The position numbers and the translations under genes were made by a program. Under the pieces are notes generated by a model that was not told the origin of the DNA, made no database searches, and saw nothing but the letters and a program-made list of their open reading frames with translations. From positions 3,578,198 to 3,642,197 of the forward strand of contig JADJPM010000004.1 of NCBI GenBank assembly GCA_016713245.1: a DNA stretch of 64,000 nt, given 5' to 3'. Position 1 is the stretch's first letter; each line of letters opens with the position of its first letter. Below, piece after piece: positions 22,387-30,795 of the stretch. This stretch comes from Verrucomicrobiaceae bacterium. GTDB taxonomy: Bacteria; Verrucomicrobiota; Verrucomicrobiia; Verrucomicrobiales; Verrucomicrobiaceae.

Positions 22387-24963
22387 TTACTCATCACGCA
22401 CCCCGATCTTCTCCACCGGGATCGCTTCGAAACCGAGCTTGAAGGCGGGAGAGTCCGCTTGGAGTCTAAAGTCGTCTTTCTTCCAATCGACGAACTTGGG
22501 ATCGGCGATGAGGCTGTGTTTGTCCCAGCCTTCGGCTTGCCAGGAGGTCCATTCGTCGAGGGGGGCGCATTCGGTGAGGCGGATGTCGTCGATGAAGATC
22601 TGGCCCTTCGGCTCGTGGCAGTCGATGCGGAGCCAGAAGTGCTTCATCCAGGGTTTCCAGGTGGCTTCGTTTTCGCGGGGCATGCGGCCGGTGGCTTCGA
22701 ACTCGGTCCACTCGGGCGTAGCGGTGATGCTGGTGCTGCCGGCCTGCCAGTAGCCTTCGCCGTTTTTGAAGCTGGCGAAGGCGAGGCTGAGCTTCGCGGT
22801 GGGTTCGGCGGATTTGACGCGGAGTCGCATGCGATAGGCCGCGCCGGGCTTGATGGGGATGTCGGGGCCGTGGAAGACGGTCTTGGGATTGCCAGGGTCG
22901 GTGCCGAGGGCGCAGTCGGCTCGCAAGGCACCGTCGGCGACGACGAGTTGCACGTTTTTGTTGGGGCGATGGTTGAAGCCCCAGCCCTTGATGGTGTTGC
23001 CATTGGCGACGCGGTCGAAGTTCTCGGTGAGCAGCGGCTCGCCGGGCTTGTCGGGGCCAACTTTGTTGATGCCGGTGACGACAGGATGGCTGCCGTTCCA
23101 GGCGAGGTTGTGATCAAGGGTGTTCCACTTGGCGGTGGCGTGGCGGATGTCGCCATACTTCACGCCGGGGGTGTCGCTGAACAGGATGTTTCGCTGGAAG
23201 CTGTTGCCGCTCATCATGGTGCCGTCGTCGCGGATGGCGTCCTTCGGATGCAAGTCCATGCCGCGCATGCTGGTCCAGGCGAGTTCCCCAGCAACGGATT
23301 CGTAGCCTTTGATCATGGTGTCGATGTGGCTGGTGTAGAAGCGCTGCTCTTTGGTCCAGCCGTGCAGATCGAACTGAAACTTCCCGCCGAGGGCGAAGAT
23401 GTTGTTCTCCACGATGCAATCGCGCGAGTTGTGCATGTGGATAGGCGTGTGGGCGACGCGGAAGACGATGTTGCCGATGATGTCGATGCCGCCGGAGTTG
23501 TCGTCGGGGTAGAGGCCGAAGGTGAACCACGGATGCTTCAGCCCGCCGGATTCCTGACCGCAGCCGATGACGTCGTGGATCAAATTATACCGCCACTTGC
23601 TGCCGCGGCTGCTGATCCAATCGCGACCGCCGGTATAGATCGCGCCGCCGTCCTGTGTTTCGAGGCAGAGGTGGTGGAGATGGTTGTATTCGACGGCGAG
23701 GTTGTTCCCGCTCATCTGCACGCCCATGCGCGGGCCGTCGTGGATGTGGCAATGCCGCACAGCGTTGTCCACGCCATACATGGCGACACCACAGGCGTTT
23801 TTGTTGAAGACGCCCATGTGGTGGATGTGGCAGTCCTCGACGCTGTGGCCGGGGCCGGTGAGTGTCTTGCGATCTCCACCGCTGAGGCTGACGCCGTTGC
23901 TGCCGGTGAAGCTGATCTCGCAATGCGAGACGCGGACGTTTTTGCCATCGCTCACGCCGACGCCGCTGCCGTGGAAGGCTCCGACCTTGGTGATCACACA
24001 TTTCTCGACGAGGCAGTCCTCGGCCCGCTCGAAGATGATGGCGCTGCCGTGTGTGCCGGTGAGCGTGAGGTCGCGGATGGTGATGTTCTTCGCGCCTTTG
24101 ATTTTGAAGAAGGCGTCGGCGAGGGGGAGGCGGACGTCACGTAGATCGGACTTTCCAGTCCGATTCGGATCGGAAGACCCGGACTGGAAAGTCCGGGCTA
24201 CGTCGGCGGGCGGCCAGAAGTAGAGCACGCCGCTGTGCTTGTCGTAAAACCACTCGCCGGGGGCGTCGAGCTCTTCGAGGGCGTTTTGGAAGTGGTAGCG
24301 GTTGTGCGGGTGGAGGTCGTAGGCGCAGTCTTTTTTCAGCGTGAGTAGCCGCGTGGCGGGATCGAGCGACGCGACGGGCTCGATGAAGTTCCACCAGCCG
24401 TATTGCGCGAAGATGTCGAGCTCCACGTCCTCGGGATGCGCCCACTTTCGGACGTCCTCGGGCTTCACGAAGAGCGTGCGTTTCCAACGATGGCCTTCGG
24501 GGGCACCCGCAGGCGGAAAAGGTGCGACGAAGGCCCAGCCGCCGTAAAGCGGGGCCTTCGCGTCGAAGTTCGGATAACGGGCGAGGATCTGCCGTTCGCC
24601 GTCGCAGAGCAGTTGTTTCGGCAAGAAGCCTTTCGGCAGCAGCTTGGAGACATCGGCTTTGACGATCTCGCCGGTGTGTTTTTCCCAGCCGGTGACTTTG
24701 GGGCCGCCGATGAGGGTACTTTGCGTGCCGGTGAAGGTGATGTTCGAATCGGTGGCTTCGAGCGTGAGCGGCGTGAGCAGCTCGGTGGTGCCTGCGGGGA
24801 AGAGGATGGTCGCGGGAGAGGTGTCACCGGCTTGACGGGCCTCGCGGAGTTTTTTCAGCGCGGCGTGCGGCGGGAGGTCTGGGGTGATGGGGAGGTCGAG
24901 GGCGTGTCCGAGGGACAGAACGGACGCAAAGGACAGAAGGGTCGTGGTGAGGCGGAGCGACAT
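22387..24963 (-). CDS. Secreted right-handed parallel beta-helix protein
   Basis: 858 aa from the ATG at 24963 (signal peptide MSLRLTTTLLSFASVLSLGHA); another ATG at 24978 is possible. Residues about 275-560 show many PbH1 coils (TIRDLTLTGTHGSAI, HCEISFTGSNGVSLSGG, VEYNHLHHLCLETQDGGAIYTGG) as in polysaccharide lyases and mannuronan epimerases. The C-terminal 180 residues look like a carbohydrate-binding sandwich. A role in degrading a complex polysaccharide is likely; the exact reaction is unknown. It contains an in-frame palindromic insertion at 24141-24202. Confidence 0.85.
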   Translation of the reverse strand: MSLRLTTTLLSFASVLSLGHALDLPITPDLPPHAALKKLREARQAGDTSPATILFPAGTTELLTPLTLEATDSNITFTGTQSTLIGGPKVTGWEKHTGEIVKADVSKLLPKGFLPKQLLCDGERQILARYPNFDAKAPLYGGWAFVAPFPPAGAPEGHRWKRTLFVKPEDVRKWAHPEDVELDIFAQYGWWNFIEPVASLDPATRLLTLKKDCAYDLHPHNRYHFQNALEELDAPGEWFYDKHSGVLYFWPPADVARTFQSGSSDPNRTGKSDLRDVRLPLADAFFKIKGAKNITIRDLTLTGTHGSAIIFERAEDCLVEKCVITKVGAFHGSGVGVSDGKNVRVSHCEISFTGSNGVSLSGGDRKTLTGPGHSVEDCHIHHMGVFNKNACGVAMYGVDNAVRHCHIHDGPRMGVQMSGNNLAVEYNHLHHLCLETQDGGAIYTGGRDWISSRGSKWRYNLIHDVIGCGQESGGLKHPWFTFGLYPDDNSGGIDIIGNIVFRVAHTPIHMHNSRDCIVENNIFALGGKFQFDLHGWTKEQRFYTSHIDTMIKGYESVAGELAWTSMRGMDLHPKDAIRDDGTMMSGNSFQRNILFSDTPGVKYGDIRHATAKWNTLDHNLAWNGSHPVVTGINKVGPDKPGEPLLTENFDRVANGNTIKGWGFNHRPNKNVQLVVADGALRADCALGTDPGNPKTVFHGPDIPIKPGAAYRMRLRVKSAEPTAKLSLAFASFKNGEGYWQAGSTSITATPEWTEFEATGRMPRENEATWKPWMKHFWLRIDCHEPKGQIFIDDIRLTECAPLDEWTSWQAEGWDKHSLIADPKFVDWKKDDFRLQADSPAFKLGFEAIPVEKIGVRDE
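24141..24202. repeat. REP-like palindrome inserted in frame inside a coding sequence
   Basis: Arms GTAGATCGGACTTTCCAGTC and its near-complement GACTGGAAAGTCCGGGCTAC pair with two mismatches around a short loop. The segment is translated within the beta-helix protein without breaking the frame, adding a basic/Ser-rich stretch (TFQSGSSDPNRTGKSDLRD) between two domains. Confidence 0.75.
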
Positions 24964-25246
24964 GCGAGGTGTTGGCATAGCCGAAAGGCCGCGGCGGAGC
25001 AAAGGCGGGCTGTGGGCGGATTTTGGCCATGTCAGATTTTGTGAAAACGAGACGGCCCCACCGCAAGAGAAAGGATTCACGCGAGAGGCTTTGAATTGGA
25101 TGCTCGGGACCATCATCCTTCTCTTCCTGCCCGACAAACGAGGAGGAGTCGGATTGGAGGCTCAAAAACGAAAAACGCCGCCGGGGTGGACCGCGGCGGC
25201 GTTGAGGTGAGTCGGAGGAAGAGGCGGGGGCGGAGGAGGATTCCGA

Positions 25247-25774
25247 TTACTTCGCGAAGGGGCTGGTGATCATGGCGCGGAAGCTTTCGCTGACCTTGCC
25301 GATGGCGTCTTTCGGGCCGGTGAGCTTGATGAAGACGTTGTTGCCATCAGCGGTGGGAACGATGGCGCCGAGGAGGGTGTAGTTTTCCTTCGGAGTCTTC
25401 GCGCCCATGGGAGGGCCGTCATTGAAGGTGCCGGTGGCGGTCACGAGCGTGATCTTCTGGTCACCGGCGGCGATTTCTTCCGTCTTGGACTCGGGCTTCG
25501 TGGCGAACTGGCCGAGCCAGCGGCTGACATTGGCCTCCACGCCACCACCGCCGCCGGGGAAGACGTAGAAGGCAGCTTCGAGGGGCTTGTCCGCGCCTTC
25601 CGCCTTCGCGAGGAGGGTGGCCACGCGCATCATGCCGGGTGTGTCGGAGAGCATCCAAGGGGTGCTGTATTTGAATTTGAGACCGCCCGCCTCGACGACG
25701 GCGGCGTCCTGCGCGAGCAGCGGCGCGGCGGCAAGGGTGAGAAGGGCGAGGGTGGTGAAGAGACGGCGTTTCAT
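25247..25774 (-). CDS. Secreted hypothetical protein
   Basis: 175 aa with signal peptide (MKRRLFTTLALLTLAAAPLLAQ). The mature part is a soluble alpha/beta domain with KYSTPWMLSDTPGMMR and a Gly-rich turn FPGGGGGVEANVSRWLGQF; it ends FRAMITSPFAK. Family not recognised with certainty. The gap to the next gene (25801-25836) is made of AGTGAGAAGT-type repeated words. Confidence 0.75.
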   Translation of the reverse strand: MKRRLFTTLALLTLAAAPLLAQDAAVVEAGGLKFKYSTPWMLSDTPGMMRVATLLAKAEGADKPLEAAFYVFPGGGGGVEANVSRWLGQFATKPESKTEEIAAGDQKITLVTATGTFNDGPPMGAKTPKENYTLLGAIVPTADGNNVFIKLTGPKDAIGKVSESFRAMITSPFAK

Positions 25775-25838
25775 GGTGGGGTGGGTTGGTGGGATCGGTG
25801 AGTGGTGAGAAGTGAGAAGTAAGACGTGAGAGGTCGGG

Positions 25839-26402
25839 TCACTTCACATGGAGGGTGCCTTTCATGAGGAGGAAGTGGCCGGGGAAGGTGCAGATGTAGG
25901 GGTAATCACCGGCTTCGGCAGGGGCGGTGAATTCAGCTTCGGCCTTGGAGCCAGGCTGGGCCAGGGTCGTGTGCGCGAGGATGTCCGCATGCACGGCCCC
26001 ATCGGCCCCGGCGGGGATGTAGTGCTTTTGCATCGCCTTGGGATCGGCGGCCATGGCGAGGGCGGCATTGCCGACGACGGCTTCCTTGCCGGGCTTCACG
26101 AGCACCCAGTTGTGCGGCAGGCCTTGCACGTTCGGCTGGATGGGATTGTCGAGGGTGAGCTTCACCTTCTGGCCGGGCTTCACGGTGAGCTCCGCCTGGT
26201 CAAACATCATCGGATTGTCCGCGGCGGGCTTGATGACGATATCTGCCATCGAGGGGTCCTTCACCGCGGCGGGAGCGGCCGGATCAGCAGGTGCTGGCAC
26301 CGCCGGGGCGGCGGGTGTCGCGGGAGCCGCTGGCGTCGTGGCATCTTGAGCCAATGCGAGGAATCCGGGGGCGAGGAGGGCGGCAAAAAGGAGCTTCGAC
26401 AT
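25839..26402 (-). CDS. Azurin/auracyanin-like blue copper protein
   Basis: 187 aa from the ATG at 26402 (signal peptide MSKLLFAALLAPGFLALAQ). A low-complexity Ala/Pro linker spans about residues 20-50. The cupredoxin domain has copper ligands His in LPHNWVLV, then Cys, His and Met in YICTFPGHFLLMKG. Long variable loop (MQKHYIPAGADG) as in azurin and auracyanin. Periplasmic or membrane-tethered electron carrier. It is divergent from the DUF1552 gene. Confidence 0.92.
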   Translation of the reverse strand: MSKLLFAALLAPGFLALAQDATTPAAPATPAAPAVPAPADPAAPAAVKDPSMADIVIKPAADNPMMFDQAELTVKPGQKVKLTLDNPIQPNVQGLPHNWVLVKPGKEAVVGNAALAMAADPKAMQKHYIPAGADGAVHADILAHTTLAQPGSKAEAEFTAPAEAGDYPYICTFPGHFLLMKGTLHVK

Positions 26403-26559
26403 GATGGCGCGGGAAGTTTGAATCGGGGGATGCGAGCGAGGCGGCCTAATCGGGCCGCTCGCCGCCCTTTTATCAACTACTTTCACATCCGTGGCAGGGC
26501 CTTCTGCGAAGGAAAGTTTGCACCGATCCTGCTCGTATCCGATTCACCCCCCAAAACCC

Positions 26560-27924
26560 ATGAACCCCTTTCGCGAAACCGCCCTCGCCTCGCATTCGCT
26601 CAGCCGTCGCCATGTCCTGCGTGGACTCGGCACGGCCATGAGCCTGCCCTTCCTCGAATCGCTCGGCTTCCGTGCCTTTGCCGCCGAGGCGAAAAAGGCC
26701 CCCGCGAAGCCGCTCCGCGCCGCCTGGCTCTACATTCCGAATGGCGTGAATGTGAACGAGTGGTTCCCCACCGGCGAAGGCAAGGGCTACACGCTCTCGA
26801 ACTCCCTCAAGGCCCTCGAAAAGCACCGCGAGGACTTCACCGTCATCTCCGGCCTCATGCAGGACTGGGCGCACTCGCACGGCAATGGCGGCGGCGATCA
26901 CGCCCGCGCCGTGGCCACCTATCTCACCGGCTGCATGCCAAAGAAGACTGCCGGAGCGGACATCCAGCTCGGCATTTCCGTGGATCAAATCGCCGCGCAA
27001 AAGATCGGCCACCTCACCCGCCTGCCCTCGCTCGAGCTCAGCACCGATGGTCAGCGTTCCTCCGGCAAATGCGACAGCGGCTACTCCTGCGCCTACCAGT
27101 TTAACCTCGCCTGGAAGAACGAGACCATGCCCATGGCTCCCGAGATGGACCCGCGACTCGTCTTTGAGCGCCTCTTCGGTCTCGGAGCCTCCGCAGGCAA
27201 CAGTGCGGATGCGAAACGCCAGCAGCGCATGCAGAAAAGCATCCTCGATACCGTGCTCGACGAGGCCAAGACCCTCCAGGGCAAGGTCAGCGCCAATGAC
27301 CGCCGCAAGATCGACGAGTACTTCGCCGCTGTGCGTGACATCGAAACCCGCATCGAGCGGGCGGAGAAATTCCGCGCCGAGATGCCCGATGTGAAAGTGC
27401 CCGAGGGCATCCCTGAAAGCTACGAGGAGCATATCCGCGCCATGTTTGACCTGCTCGTGCTCGCCTTCCAGACGGACACCACGCGCCTCAGCACCTTCAT
27501 GCTCGCCCACGACGGCAGCAACCGCTCCTTCCCCGAGATCGGCGTGCCGGATGCGCACCACTACCTCTCTCATCACCAGAGCGACCCGCAAAAGCTCGCC
27601 AAGATCGCGAAGATCGACCAGTTCTACCTGCGCCAGTTCGGCTACTTCCTCGACAAGATGAAGTCCATCAAGGAAGGCGAGGGCACGCTGCTCGATCACT
27701 CGATGATCGTCTTCGGCGGTGCCATCGGCGATGGCAACCGGCACAATCACAACAACCTCCCCATCCTCCTCGCCGGCGGCGGCAACGGCACCATCACCCA
27801 CGGCAAACGCCAGACGCTGCCCACCGACACGCCGATGACCAATCTCTACCTCAGCATGCTCGACCGCCTCGGCGTGCCCGCGGAGCGTGTCGGCGATAGC
27901 ACGGGACGGCTGGAGATTTTGTGA
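26560..27924 (+). CDS. DUF1552 family Tat-exported protein
   Basis: 454 aa from the ATG at 26560. The Tat signal SRRHVLRGLGTAMSLPFLESL fits export of a folded protein. The rest matches DUF1552 (AAWLYIPNGVNVNEWFPTG, GLMQDWAHSHGNGGGDHARA, LAHDGSNRSFPEIGV, GGAIGDGNRHNHNNLPILLAGGG). The family is abundant in Planctomycetes and Verrucomicrobia, often beside DUF1592/DUF1587 cytochromes, which are absent here. Function unknown; the fold resembles the DUF1501/sulfatase-like hydrolases. Confidence 0.93.
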   Translation: MNPFRETALASHSLSRRHVLRGLGTAMSLPFLESLGFRAFAAEAKKAPAKPLRAAWLYIPNGVNVNEWFPTGEGKGYTLSNSLKALEKHREDFTVISGLMQDWAHSHGNGGGDHARAVATYLTGCMPKKTAGADIQLGISVDQIAAQKIGHLTRLPSLELSTDGQRSSGKCDSGYSCAYQFNLAWKNETMPMAPEMDPRLVFERLFGLGASAGNSADAKRQQRMQKSILDTVLDEAKTLQGKVSANDRRKIDEYFAAVRDIETRIERAEKFRAEMPDVKVPEGIPESYEEHIRAMFDLLVLAFQTDTTRLSTFMLAHDGSNRSFPEIGVPDAHHYLSHHQSDPQKLAKIAKIDQFYLRQFGYFLDKMKSIKEGEGTLLDHSMIVFGGAIGDGNRHNHNNLPILLAGGGNGTITHGKRQTLPTDTPMTNLYLSMLDRLGVPAERVGDSTGRLEIL

Positions 27925-27978
27925 GGAGCTCGTGATGCGGGCACTCCTGCCCGCAAAGACGCGCTGAAGGTGGTGATG

Positions 27979-28031
27979 AAGGTCAAAACGCGCCCTCTTT
28001 GACCTTCTTGACCGCATTGACCTTGTTGACC
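27979..28031. repeat. TTGACC word repeat, hairpin-forming
   Basis: AAGGTCAA is followed by four copies of TTGACC at 9-10 base spacing, so the first can pair with the next. It lies between the DUF1552 gene and waaA. Confidence 0.55.
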
Positions 28032-28065
28032 ATCCCGTCATCCCGTTTCACAAGACGGCTTCATC

Positions 28066-29379
28066 TTGCTTCCCTTCGCGCTCTACAACCTTCTCCTGCC
28101 TTTCGGCCTGCTTTGCATGCTCCCCGGAGCCATCGTGAAGATGCGCCGCCGCGGCGGACGCTGGCAGGATCTGGCGCAGCGCATCGGCCTTCACTCCCGC
28201 GAGACGCAGGCCGCCATCGAGGCCCTGCCGCGTGATCGAGGCCGCCTGTGGATGCACGCCGTGAGCGTGGGTGAGGTGAATGTGGCGCGGAAGCTCATCA
28301 AGAGCCTCCTTCTTGCCTCACCAGATACCAGCATCGTGCTCACCAGCACCACGCCGACTGGACACGCCCTGGCGAAGGAATGCGAAAAGCAGCACGCGGG
28401 GCGCGTCGTGGCCCTTTACAGCCCCATTGATCTTCCGGGCGTGCCGCAGCGCATGATCGAGGTGATCCGCCCCACGCAGCTTGTGCTCGTCGAAGCGGAG
28501 GTGTGGCCGAATCTCGTCCGCGCCTGCTCGCTCGAAGGCATCCCGGTTTCGCTGGTGAATGCCCGACTCTCGCCACGGACTGCTCGGCGGCTGAAGGCGC
28601 TGCGCTTTCTCGTGCAACCTGTGTATGGCCTGCTGCGACAGATCCTCGTGCAAGAGACCGATGACGTGGCCCGCTGGCAATCCTTTGGCCTCGATGCCTC
28701 CCTCATCCACCTCACCGGCAGCGTGAAATACGATCCCGAAGGCTCCGAGGTGCCCGCAGCGAAAATCGAGGCTCTGCGCCACATTCTCCACGAACGCGGC
28801 ATCGAAGCCGACAGGCTTGTATTGCTCGCCGCGAGCACGCACGACGGCGAGGAGGTGGAGATCGCGAAGGTGTTTCAAGAGCTCCAAGCTCGCCACCCGC
28901 GTCTCGCCCTGCTCATCGTCCCGCGCCATGTCGAGCGAGCGGCGGAGATCGTGGCCGATCTGCGATCCATCGGCCTTCACGCGGCCCGTCGCTCACAAGA
29001 AAGCGCACGCGTCGATGACGGTGCATGTTTACTCATTGATACCACCGGCGAGCTCGCCGCCTGGCAGCACCTCGCCACGCTCGTCATCATCGGAAAGAGC
29101 TTCCTGGCCGAAGGCGGTCAAAATCCCGCTGAGGCCGTCTTCGCTGGAAAACCGGTTCTTTTTGGCCCGCACATGGAAAACTTCACCCCGCTTGTCGAGC
29201 TTCTCCTGCGTCATCGCGGAGCCATGCAGGTGATGGGATTCGATGACCTCGAAACGCAGCTCGCTGCCCTGCTACAATCTCCCGAGCAAGCCGCTCACCT
29301 TGCCCGTAACGGCCAGCAAGCCCTTCAAGTCCACGCCGGGGCCACGCGCCGCACGGTGGAGCGGGTGCTGGGGAACTGA
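28066..29379 (+). CDS. waaA: 3-deoxy-D-manno-octulosonic acid (KDO) transferase
   Basis: 437 aa from a TTG start at 28066, chosen because the family begins right at the membrane anchor (LPFALYNLLLPFGLL). GT-B glycosyltransferase: acceptor motif LWMHAVSVGEVNVARKLI with the catalytic Glu, LVEAEVWPNL, LTGSVKYDPEG, and the nucleotide-sugar motif EGGQNPAEAVFAGKPVLFGP. It adds KDO to lipid A at the inner membrane, which implies an LPS-bearing outer membrane. Confidence 0.93.
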   Translation: MLPFALYNLLLPFGLLCMLPGAIVKMRRRGGRWQDLAQRIGLHSRETQAAIEALPRDRGRLWMHAVSVGEVNVARKLIKSLLLASPDTSIVLTSTTPTGHALAKECEKQHAGRVVALYSPIDLPGVPQRMIEVIRPTQLVLVEAEVWPNLVRACSLEGIPVSLVNARLSPRTARRLKALRFLVQPVYGLLRQILVQETDDVARWQSFGLDASLIHLTGSVKYDPEGSEVPAAKIEALRHILHERGIEADRLVLLAASTHDGEEVEIAKVFQELQARHPRLALLIVPRHVERAAEIVADLRSIGLHAARRSQESARVDDGACLLIDTTGELAAWQHLATLVIIGKSFLAEGGQNPAEAVFAGKPVLFGPHMENFTPLVELLLRHRGAMQVMGFDDLETQLAALLQSPEQAAHLARNGQQALQVHAGATRRTVERVLGN

Positions 29380-29394
29380 GCGAGATACCGGGCT

Positions 29395-30726
29395 TTACGG
29401 CTCCTTCGGCGTTGCTGGACGATGACTCGGGATCTGCGCTTTGAAATCGCCCAGGCTGTTCCAGTGCGTCGGTTCCGCCAGATCCACATCCACCACGGCC
29501 ACCGTGCCCCATTGATCCGCCTGGGCCATCACGTCGCCGTAGTGGTCAAAGACGCCGGAGATCATCCAGTCCTGCTTCTCATGATCGGTGTAGGTGCTGC
29601 TCACGAGATAGACGTGATTCTCGCAGGCACGAGCGCGGGCCAGCATCGGATTGCAGCCCCACACTGGCCACGCAATCACCTCCGCGCCTCGAATCGTGAG
29701 TGCACGTGCCACCTCCGGGAAGAAGCCGTCGTAGCAGATCATCATGCCCACCTTGCCAAAGCGTGTCTCAAACACCGGATACTCACGCCCCGGCGTGATC
29801 CCTGCCTCGATCTCACCACGTGGCAGCGTCACCTTGCGATACTTGCCAATGAGCGATCCATCCGGGCCAAGCAGCGCCGCTGTGTTGTAGATCGTTTTGC
29901 CTTCTCGCTCCACCAGTCCGGCCACGAGGTGAAGACCGTGCTGCTTCGCCAGTTTGCCAAAGTAGTCCGTGCTCGGTCCCGGCACCGTCTCCGCACATTC
30001 GTGCATCTTCTTGCCCGTGCCATAGTAGGTCAGCGTCTCGCCCAGAACGACGAGATCGGCCCGCTGCTTCGCCGCCTCGGCAATCAACGCGGCATACTGC
30101 GGCGGCTTGTCGGAGGGCTCCTTCCCTTCCCGAGGGAGAAGATGCACCGTCGCCAGCCGCACCTTTCGCGGCGCGGGAGCAGGTGCCTCGACCAAACTCA
30201 CCTCGCTCCACTCCACCCGCGCATTCGCCGCCCATTGCAGATACAGCTCGATGCGTGCCTGCTTTGCCTCGGTGGGAGCACGGAGGATGGTTTCGACCTT
30301 CGCCCATTCATCGGGAGCGCTGCCCGGATCCTGAGGATACTCCGGCTCGGCCCGCGGGGAGGTGCCTTTGGCATAACCTTGCTTCGCCGGCGTCTCCCAC
30401 TTCACCGGCTGGCCTTTGTCATCCTGCCAGATTACCCGCGCATACACGCTGCGTCGCGGTTCCGGCATCGCACTGTGCTTTCGCCAGGCGATGAAGCGCT
30501 GATGCTTCCCGCCCGTCACCGGCACCGTCTTCGTCCAGCAGCCGATCCAATGCTCTCCCGCGCCCGTTTCGAGCACCAGCGATCCCTTCCCATCATGCCC
30601 GCCGGTTTCATTTTGCACCGCCTGCGGCCGCGCCTCCTCACGCGGCGATTCCAAGGTCCACTCCGTCTCCGCCGCAGACAGCAGCGAGGCATTCCAGAGC
30701 ATCAGGCAAAGCAGGGAGCGTTTCAT
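29395..30726 (-). CDS. Secreted carbon-nitrogen hydrolase (nitrilase superfamily)
   Basis: 443 aa from the ATG at 30726 (signal MKRSLLCLMLWNASLLSA). Residues about 20-195 form a beta-sandwich, probably carbohydrate-binding; the nitrilase domain follows with catalytic Glu (LVVLGETLTYYG), Lys (GKYRKVTLP) and Cys (MMICYDGFFPE). Amide hydrolysis outside the cytoplasm is expected; substrate unknown. It ends 15 bp from the convergent waaA stop and is divergent from the PVC cytochrome gene. Confidence 0.9.
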   Translation of the reverse strand: MKRSLLCLMLWNASLLSAAETEWTLESPREEARPQAVQNETGGHDGKGSLVLETGAGEHWIGCWTKTVPVTGGKHQRFIAWRKHSAMPEPRRSVYARVIWQDDKGQPVKWETPAKQGYAKGTSPRAEPEYPQDPGSAPDEWAKVETILRAPTEAKQARIELYLQWAANARVEWSEVSLVEAPAPAPRKVRLATVHLLPREGKEPSDKPPQYAALIAEAAKQRADLVVLGETLTYYGTGKKMHECAETVPGPSTDYFGKLAKQHGLHLVAGLVEREGKTIYNTAALLGPDGSLIGKYRKVTLPRGEIEAGITPGREYPVFETRFGKVGMMICYDGFFPEVARALTIRGAEVIAWPVWGCNPMLARARACENHVYLVSSTYTDHEKQDWMISGVFDHYGDVMAQADQWGTVAVVDVDLAEPTHWNSLGDFKAQIPSHRPATPKEP

Positions 30727-30795
30727 GCCTTCGCATACGCGGCGGAGGCGGTGAATCACGCAAAGCCGGCGAGCTCTCGTGACGTAGTAGCCATC

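Noticed and set aside
22459..24144. 561-codon plus-strand frame opposite the beta-helix gene
   Set aside because: Low-complexity Val/Ala/Asp shadow with no domain; the minus strand carries the signal peptide and PbH1 repeats.
29422..30795. Upstream extension of the PVC cytochrome frame over the nitrilase-type gene
   Set aside because: It would bury the signal peptide starting at 30796 and overlaps a well-supported gene on the other strand.
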